Positions 57,912 to 64,000 of a DNA stretch of 64,000 bases are shown here, piece by piece. The stretch's first letter is position 1, and every line of letters starts with the position of its first letter. The notes below the pieces were generated by a model. The model did not search any database. It saw only the letters and a program-made list of their open reading frames with translations, and was not told the origin of the DNA. The position numbers and the translations under genes are program-made. Source of the stretch: Paralcaligenes ureilyticus (GTDB lineage: Bacteria > Pseudomonadota > Gammaproteobacteria > Burkholderiales > Burkholderiaceae_B); NCBI RefSeq assembly GCF_004346225.1, contig NZ_SMAJ01000010.1:62001-126000 (forward strand), written 5' to 3'.

Positions 57912-60900
57912 CTAGTGGCCTGGCGTTGCGGCACCCTTCTCCACGACGTGGCTCACCTCTTTGATCTTGGGATCGTTCCAGTCGCCGCTGATCTGATACT
58001 GCACTGTCATCGCCTTGGCAAGCGGGGTCTTCAATAGCCATTGAGTCAGGAACGCACCCAGGCCGACGATCGGATTGATGGCGATGCCGGCCGCGAGGGC
58101 CGCACCGCTGACATCCAGGTTGGGCACCACGACCGCCTGTAAATCCAGCAGATCATTATTCAGATTCACGTTGCCACCCAAAACTATCGTGCCGGCCGGC
58201 CCGGTCACGCGATAGTCGTGGGCGGTCATGACGCCGCGCTCGATCTGTACGGTTCCTCGCAGGTTATCGTACGGGAAACCATCGCGGGTCCAGGCGGCGG
58301 GGTTCACGTTGAAAGTGGCCAGACGCTGCACCGATTGCAGTGAAAGCAGCTCGAGCAAACGCGCCGAACGCGAATTGAGACTGCTAAACCGGCCCTTTTG
58401 CAGACTGAACTCCATACGCCCGCTCAAATCGGACAGCTTGTATTTCCAGGGCAGGTTACGCCAATCGAACTTGCCTTCTATCGACCCTTTGCCGCCCGAC
58501 ATCCTGTTTTTGTAGCCCATCTGATTCAAATAGGCGCCCATGTTTTCGGTTGTCAGTTTGGCATCCAGAGTCAAACCGCGATCCGGCCCCTTCAAGCGCC
58601 ATATGCCGCTGCCGCTCAACTGTGTCGAAGCGCCGGTCAAATGCAGCGTATTGAGCCTCCATATTGCGCCTCGCGACTGATTCACGCCCACCAGCGACAG
58701 TTGCCCCAACTCATGGCCGTACAGGCTGAACCGGCGCACATCCAGGTTGATGGCGGGGACATCGTCATACGTCTTTGCATCGGCCTCGTTGTCCCCGGAA
58801 TCGGCCGCGGCGGAATCGGCATCGGAGCCGCCACCCGCGCGGCCCAGGGCCAGGCGATCGAACTTGGCATCTACCCGGCCGGCAATCTTGCCCGACGCTT
58901 CACGCCAGAACAAAGTGCCTGCGGTTTGCGAAGAGCTGATATCGACGCGCCATTGCGTCGGTGCGGGCCGCTTGGCCGTAAATGTCGCCAGATCCATGTC
59001 GAGCCCATGAAAACGCACCGTCCTGGCCTGCAGCCGCAGTTGCTGGACATCGGGCAAGAGCGGCCGCTCGCGCCGCGCCGCGCCAGCTACGGGGGTGGAG
59101 AATTCATCGAACACCTGGCTCCACACATCCATGTCGACCCGGGGATTCTCAACATCAACATTCAGGCCCTCGGGCAACATGGCCGCGGTTTGATTGACCG
59201 CCACCGTCCCGGCATAAAAATAGGGTGATTTCTTGTTTTCGTTGCGGTGCAAGAGCCGTGCAGTAATGGCTCGTCCCAGGCTGATGTTCAGAGTGCTGTC
59301 CCGGTTGCCTTTATCGCTGCGCTGCCAGTCCATATGCAAAGGCAACGGCTGCGCTGCGGGCTTACCCACCGGATCGGGAAAATCCAGGGCAAGGCCCTCG
59401 AGCGTGCTATCGAGCGCCAGATCCAGCGCGCCGCGGCGCGGCCGCCGCAGCTGCGCCCGGTATGGAATTCGTCCGCGCAACCGCTCCATGCCTGCCAGGC
59501 CCACATACTGAGTCAATGCCTTGGACGTAGCCTGCCCCTGTATTTGCAAGCCCTTTTGCGTCCCGCCTATCCCGCCGGCGATGGCCACCGGCCCCCCCAG
59601 GAATTCAGCCTTGACAGCATCCGCCGCGACCTCGACATCTGTAAAATTCAGCACTCCCGAGACATGCTTGAAAGGCGGCATCTCGGGCATCAGGGAAACA
59701 GTCCCGCCGCCAAACCGGATCGCCCCCTGCACCGTGGTGTCCCGGCTATTCAACAAGGGTATCGTCAAAGCCAAAGGCACCTGCCAGACATCCTGAGCCT
59801 GGGCCTCGTCAAAGTCGCCGCCCAACAGGCCGCCCAGCGGGGAATGGTGCAGCAGCGCCAGATAGGCCGAAGCGGGCGCCGTTGTGTCGCCCTGAATGCT
59901 GAGCACCGAATGGTGTTCAATATCGGGAATGCGCGCCGCCAGGCCGCTTAAGGAAATCGTCTCGCCAGCGGCGACCTGCATGACGGCCTGGTCGGCAGTC
60001 AGCTGCAAATCGGCTCGGTGCAAACTGACCATGCCGTTCATGCGGGACAGGCGGGGCCATCCCAGCGTATCTTTGTCCGTCGGCAGATAATCGATGATTC
60101 CATCGACATAACGCCCCTGAACCTCGAAGTCTCCCTGATCGGGCTCCTCGCTGAACGGGAAAAACTCCAGATCGCCTTTCAGCAACAGCTGGGCATCATG
60201 AATCTGGCCGTGCACCAGGCCTTTGTCCATCCACTCGCGCGCGTCCAGGCTGACACTATTGGGCAGATAGTCGTCAATGGCGGCGATCGCCGCGCGTTTG
60301 AACGTGCCGCGAATGTCGGCCAACCCCGCCTGGCCTGTCCCTCCCTGCTGCCAGCTCCCCTGCAAGCGAGCGTCCATATCGTTGTTGACCAAATCCACGT
60401 GTCCAAGAACCGCCCGCATCGCTCCGCTATCGAGGCGGCCGATCGAGCCCTGGGCCGCGATGCGGGTGAAATCAAGAGGGTGCTGGAAAAGGGCTTTTGC
60501 CTGTATGCCCAGATCCTGCATCTGGAGCCGGAATTCGATGGCGGGCGCAGCCTCTGCCGCACCCGCGGTTGCGTCGATTCCAGAAGGAGACATCTGCGCG
60601 GCTTGTGCCGTTGCCGGCAAGGCCGGCGGCGAAAAAATCCGCTCGAAACCCAGCCAAGGGCCAGACAGGTACAGCCTGGCCCGGGTCGCTTCTACGTCCG
60701 ATTCCGGCCCCAACTTCCAATGCCCATTTTTCACGGTCACATCGGAGGTAAAGCGAACCGGACTCCCGCGCTCAATGCCCAGCCAGGCTTGGGCCGAAAC
60801 TTCGCCGGATCGCAAATCCTGCGGCAAATCGACCCATGGCTTCCAGCCCAGTGGCAACATCTTGCCTACCTCGGCGTAGATCTGCCCGCTCCAGGGCGTA

Positions 60901-61586
60901 GTCGGGACACCATTGCGCACGTTGCGCTGGAGCTGGCCGCGAATATCCAGAGATTGGCCAAGAGACTCGGGCGGCGTCGCCACTAGAGAAAATTGATGCT
61001 GTGGCGCCTGATTGTGGATTTTAAGAGTGACGTGCCGCAAAACCAAAGGCGGCGCCCGGCGCAACTCGTCGATCCAGCGCAATGTAGAATCGCGCAACAC
61101 CACTTGGCGTTGAGTCGCCAGCCATCGAAGCGCCGCGCTGTCCGCTTCGGGCGCCTGACCGTCGACCTGGTCCAGGGCAAAGGTATAACCCAGAACCTGG
61201 AGCTGTTCTTGAGCATCGCGGCGTACGCTCAGATCAAGGCCACGCGCCTCGATCATCACAAACTGCAGCGACCCGCGCAACAGGCTGCGCCAGCTTAATT
61301 CGGCCTTTACTTGCGGCAAATGCAGCAGGCGCCGCTGACGGTTATCAATAAAATTGACATCCTGCAGTTGCAAGGTCGGGTTCAGACCCGACCAATCGGC
61401 GCCCACATGGCCGAGGGAGACTTGCGCATTGAGCACCTGCGATAATTGCTGGGCGATATACGGACGCCATTGATCAATATGGGGCAAAACCCAGTAACGC
61501 AAGCCCAGGATAGCCACAGCGGCCGCAAAATAAGCCACTAGCGCCAACCGGCCTAGAAAACGGACAACACTTGAAATTTGACGCAC
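57912..61586 (-). CDS. yhdP: Large AsmA/YhdP-family membrane protein
   Basis: The 1224-residue protein has one N-terminal transmembrane segment (about residues 12-32, LALVAYFAAAVAILGLRYW) and a very long periplasmic beta-strand-rich domain with DUF3971/AsmA_2-type segments (WIDELRRAPPLVLRHVTLKI, VQGAIRFGGGTVSLMPEMPP, DARLQGSWQQGGTGQAGLAD). The AsmA_2 C-terminal part reads LSGRMEFSLQKGRFSSLNSR and DYRVTGPAGTIVLGGNVNLN. AsmA-like proteins such as YhdP, TamB and YdbH bridge the periplasm and move phospholipids to the outer membrane. Divergent from glnE, 89 nt apart. Confidence 0.9.
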   Translation of the reverse strand: MRQISSVVRFLGRLALVAYFAAAVAILGLRYWVLPHIDQWRPYIAQQLSQVLNAQVSLGHVGADWSGLNPTLQLQDVNFIDNRQRRLLHLPQVKAELSWRSLLRGSLQFVMIEARGLDLSVRRDAQEQLQVLGYTFALDQVDGQAPEADSAALRWLATQRQVVLRDSTLRWIDELRRAPPLVLRHVTLKIHNQAPQHQFSLVATPPESLGQSLDIRGQLQRNVRNGVPTTPWSGQIYAEVGKMLPLGWKPWVDLPQDLRSGEVSAQAWLGIERGSPVRFTSDVTVKNGHWKLGPESDVEATRARLYLSGPWLGFERIFSPPALPATAQAAQMSPSGIDATAGAAEAAPAIEFRLQMQDLGIQAKALFQHPLDFTRIAAQGSIGRLDSGAMRAVLGHVDLVNNDMDARLQGSWQQGGTGQAGLADIRGTFKRAAIAAIDDYLPNSVSLDAREWMDKGLVHGQIHDAQLLLKGDLEFFPFSEEPDQGDFEVQGRYVDGIIDYLPTDKDTLGWPRLSRMNGMVSLHRADLQLTADQAVMQVAAGETISLSGLAARIPDIEHHSVLSIQGDTTAPASAYLALLHHSPLGGLLGGDFDEAQAQDVWQVPLALTIPLLNSRDTTVQGAIRFGGGTVSLMPEMPPFKHVSGVLNFTDVEVAADAVKAEFLGGPVAIAGGIGGTQKGLQIQGQATSKALTQYVGLAGMERLRGRIPYRAQLRRPRRGALDLALDSTLEGLALDFPDPVGKPAAQPLPLHMDWQRSDKGNRDSTLNISLGRAITARLLHRNENKKSPYFYAGTVAVNQTAAMLPEGLNVDVENPRVDMDVWSQVFDEFSTPVAGAARRERPLLPDVQQLRLQARTVRFHGLDMDLATFTAKRPAPTQWRVDISSSQTAGTLFWREASGKIAGRVDAKFDRLALGRAGGGSDADSAAADSGDNEADAKTYDDVPAINLDVRRFSLYGHELGQLSLVGVNQSRGAIWRLNTLHLTGASTQLSGSGIWRLKGPDRGLTLDAKLTTENMGAYLNQMGYKNRMSGGKGSIEGKFDWRNLPWKYKLSDLSGRMEFSLQKGRFSSLNSRSARLLELLSLQSVQRLATFNVNPAAWTRDGFPYDNLRGTVQIERGVMTAHDYRVTGPAGTIVLGGNVNLNNDLLDLQAVVVPNLDVSGAALAAGIAINPIVGLGAFLTQWLLKTPLAKAMTVQYQISGDWNDPKIKEVSHVVEKGAATPGH

Positions 61587-61675
61587 GGAATGAAATTAGC
61601 CAGAACTAGACGATTTGCAGTATCTTCCAAGCCTTATACCTTAAATTACGCTTATCGTCCTCAACAATTGTAATA

Positions 61676-64000
61676 ATGTCCAAATCCCAATTACTTGAGC
61701 CGGCTTTGCGCTGGTCCGGGGCCTTGCGCCGCAAAGCCAGCGCCAATGCCCAATTTGAGCAATGGCTGGGCGAAGCCGCAACATGCGCCGTCACGCCCGC
61801 AGTCATCGATGCCTGGTTCACCGAACTCACCGGAGCCGGCACGGGGTCGCCCTTGCCTCTGCCCGAGGTGCGCCGCACGCTGCGCCAACTGCGCGAACGG
61901 GTTTTTTACACGCTGATGGTGCGCGATATCAACGGCGCAGCCCCATTGGCCGAAGTCGTGGGAGCCATGACGGCGCTGGCCGACCTGGCGATCGCGCAGG
62001 CCTATCAATGCATCGCCCTGGAGCTGGCCGGCACCTACGGCATCCCCACCGATCCCGGCAGCGGGCTGCCGCAAGAGATGCTGATCGTAGGCATGGGCAA
62101 GCTGGGCGGCAACGAGTTGAACGTTTCGTCGGACATCGATTTGATCATGCTCTACGGCGAAGAAGGCGAAACGGCAGGCCGGCGGAAAATCAGCCACCAC
62201 GAGTTCTATGCAAAGCTGACTCAGCGCATGATGCCGGTTCTGTCTGACGCCGATGAGCATGGCCAGGTGTTTCGCACCGACCTGCGCCTGCGCCCCGACG
62301 GCGATTCGGGCCCGCTGGCCTGGAGCCTGGACGCGCTCGAAAATTATCTGGTCAGCCAAGGGCGCGAATGGGAGCGCTATGCCTGGCTAAAGGGCCGCGT
62401 CATCGCTTGCCAGGCCTTTGCCGGCAGCGACCCCGCACCGCAACTGGCCCAGCTCGACGCCTTGCAAACGCCTTTCGTCTACCGCAAATATTTCGATTTC
62501 GATGCGCTCGCGGCATTGCGCGCGCTGCGCGAACGCATTCGCCAGGACTGGCAGCGTCGGGCGCTGGCGCAAAACGGCATCGAAACCACGCACAATATCA
62601 AATTGGGCGACGGCGGCATACGCGAGATCGAGTTTGTCGTGCAACTCACCCAGCTGATACGCGGCGGCCGCATGCCCTCCCTGCGCCGGCGCGGCCTGAT
62701 CGCGGCGCTGCATCGGCAAAAAGAGGCCGGGATCATCACACCGGACGACGCCGCTCAACTCGAGGCGGCTTACGTTTTCTTGCGCCGTATCGAGCATCTG
62801 CTGCAATATCGTGAAGACCAGCAAACACATTTGCTGCCCAGCGACCCGGCGCTGCGCGCACTGCTGGCCGACGCAATGAGGATGCCGGCGGACCAATTCG
62901 AAGCCACGCTCGCGGCCCACCGGACTTTTGTCGCGCAACTATTTCGCAACGCATTCAGAATGGCCGGGGTGGGCGAAGACGATCAAAACAACGGCAAACC
63001 GGCAACACCCGACTGCGCCAACCTCGAACAGCATATCTACGAACAGCTGGGCACACAGGCCCATACATTGAACGATCGGGCGCAGTCGCTCCTTGACAGC
63101 CACCGTATCCGCAACTTGCCGCACACCAGCCGGCGCCGCGTCGAAGCGCTGCTGCCCAACGCCATCAGCGCCGCGGCCAAAACCGCCTACCCCGAGCAAA
63201 CCGCCACGCGCCTGTTCGATCTGATCGAGCATATCGCCCAGCGCAGCGCCTATCTGGCGCTGTTGGCCGAGTACCCCGAAACGCTGGCGCGGGTAGCCAG
63301 GATGGTGGATGCAAGCCCCTGGGCGTCGCAATATCTCAGTCAATATCCTTTATTGCTCGATAGTCTCATTGAATGGCGCTCGCTGCTGGCCTCACCCGAT
63401 TTCGGACAGCTCGCTCATCAACTGCACGATGATCTTGACGCCTGCGTCCTGCCCAACGGCCAGCCCGACGTCGAGCAGCAAATGAATCTGATGCGCGATA
63501 TTCAGCGCCAGGTCAGCTTCCAGCTTCTGGCCCAGGATCTGGAAGGCGTGCTCAGCGTCGAAAAACTGGCCGATCAGCTCTCGGCCCTGGCCGACATGCT
63601 GTTGGCGGAAACCATTTTCCGGGCCTGGCCGCTGGTGCAGCCCAAAGGGAGCGCCACCACCGACCTGCCCAGCCCGAAATTCGCCGTCATCGCGTACGGG
63701 AAGCTGGGCGGCAAGGAAATCGGTTACGCCTCGGATCTGGACTTGGTTTTCATCTACGACGACACGCGCGACGACGCCATCGAAATCTATGCCAGGCTTG
63801 GCCGCCGGATCACATCGTGGCTATCGACCATGACCTCATCGGGGCGCCTTTATGAAATCGATTTGCGCTTGCGCCCCGATGGCGACGCGGGCCTGCTGGC
63901 CGTGCCGCTCGAGGCGTTTACGCAATATCAGCTGAACCACGCCTGGGCCTGGGAACATCAGGCGCTGACTCGCGCACGCTACGCGGTGGGCGACGCGCGG
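61676..64000 (+). CDS. glnE: Glutamine synthetase adenylyltransferase/adenylyl-removing enzyme (5' part)
   Basis: The first 775 codons start at ATG 61676 and run off the window. The N-terminal adenylyl-removase domain has [20 protein letters not shown] (about residue 135), then [18 protein letters not shown]. The second nucleotidyltransferase domain, for adenylylation, has [20 protein letters not shown] (about residue 671) and [17 protein letters not shown]. The two copies of GKLGG and the DxD residues define GlnE. It adenylylates and deadenylylates GlnA in response to PII. The missing C-terminal part should add about 150 residues. Confidence 0.96.
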   Translation, partial: MSKSQLLEPALRWSGALRRKASANAQFEQWLGEAATCAVTPAVIDAWFTELTGAGTGSPLPLPEVRRTLRQLRERVFYTLMVRDINGAAPLAEVVGAMTALADLAIAQAYQCIALELAGTYGIPTDPGSGLPQEMLIVGMGKLGGNELNVSSDIDLIMLYGEEGETAGRRKISHHEFYAKLTQRMMPVLSDADEHGQVFRTDLRLRPDGDSGPLAWSLDALENYLVSQGREWERYAWLKGRVIACQAFAGSDPAPQLAQLDALQTPFVYRKYFDFDALAALRALRERIRQDWQRRALAQNGIETTHNIKLGDGGIREIEFVVQLTQLIRGGRMPSLRRRGLIAALHRQKEAGIITPDDAAQLEAAYVFLRRIEHLLQYREDQQTHLLPSDPALRALLADAMRMPADQFEATLAAHRTFVAQLFRNAFRMAGVGEDDQNNGKPATPDCANLEQHIYEQLGTQAHTLNDRAQSLLDSHRIRNLPHTSRRRVEALLPNAISAAAKTAYPEQTATRLFDLIEHIAQRSAYLALLAEYPETLARVARMVDASPWASQYLSQYPLLLDSLIEWRSLLASPDFGQLAHQLHDDLDACVLPNGQPDVEQQMNLMRDIQRQVSFQLLAQDLEGVLSVEKLADQLSALADMLLAETIFRAWPLVQPKGSATTDLPSPKFAVIAYGKLGGKEIGYASDLDLVFIYDDTRDDAIEIYARLGRRITSWLSTMTSSGRLYEIDLRLRPDGDAGLLAVPLEAFTQYQLNHAWAWEHQALTRARYAVGDAR

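Overview
This 64-kb window is a stretch of betaproteobacterial chromosome, most likely from the Alcaligenaceae (Bordetella, Achromobacter and Pusillimonas relatives). The evidence is gene order: ndk-rlmN-rodZ-ispG-hisS-yfgM-bamB-der-hisC-hfq-hflX-hflK-hflC-hisZ-purA-phosphoribosyltransferase, rpsU-dnaG-rpoD, rpsP-rimM-trmD beside valS, and trxA-rho. The genus is an inference; no rRNA gene is present. Almost all of the window is core housekeeping sequence, mostly on the minus strand.

Layout. 1-6.3 kb: the tail of an unknown gene, a periplasmic beta-propeller/creatininase pair, a DUF1993 protein, a glutathione S-transferase, and an operon of a secreted COG4315-type protein, an ECF sigma factor and its anti-sigma factor. 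6.8-11.6 kb: the macromolecular synthesis operon rpsU-dnaG-rpoD. 11.6-28 kb: the long purine/histidine/Hfl/Der/BamB/HisS/IspG/RodZ/RlmN/Ndk run, with many 4-nt ATGA overlaps that suggest translational coupling. 28.3-34.3 kb: valS, convergent trmD-rimM-rpsP, then tusA-like. 34.3-37 kb: alaS. 37-45.9 kb: a compact R64-like type IVb pilus operon, pilL-N-O-P-Q-R-S-V, the only clearly accessory system. 46.1-49.9 kb: a solute-binding protein, a D-amino-acid dehydrogenase and a ferredoxin-type reductase. 50-54.3 kb: topoisomerase IV (parE-parC). 54.7-64 kb: trxA, rho, gdhA, a giant AsmA/YhdP-like protein and the first 775 codons of glnE.

The most unusual content is intergenic. About two dozen short palindromes share a GGCACCC/GGGTGCC-type hairpin with a GTAG tetranucleotide at the 5' foot, the hallmark of REP elements mobilised by RAYT (Y1) transposases. 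They sit in eight gene-free gaps. Three of those gaps also hold a roughly 260-bp highly structured element (about 176-434, 6427-6700 and 33711-33968). Its central 12-bp hairpin shows three fully compensatory base-pair changes between copies 1 and 2, and its outer arms also co-vary. That argues that secondary structure is under selection, or is being copied, in DNA or RNA. Other non-coding signals are five 11-bp tandem units upstream of rpoD, five 19-bp units derived from a REP foot beside valS, and several intrinsic terminators or intra-operon hairpins. No tRNA, rRNA, CRISPR array, prophage or intact transposase was seen.
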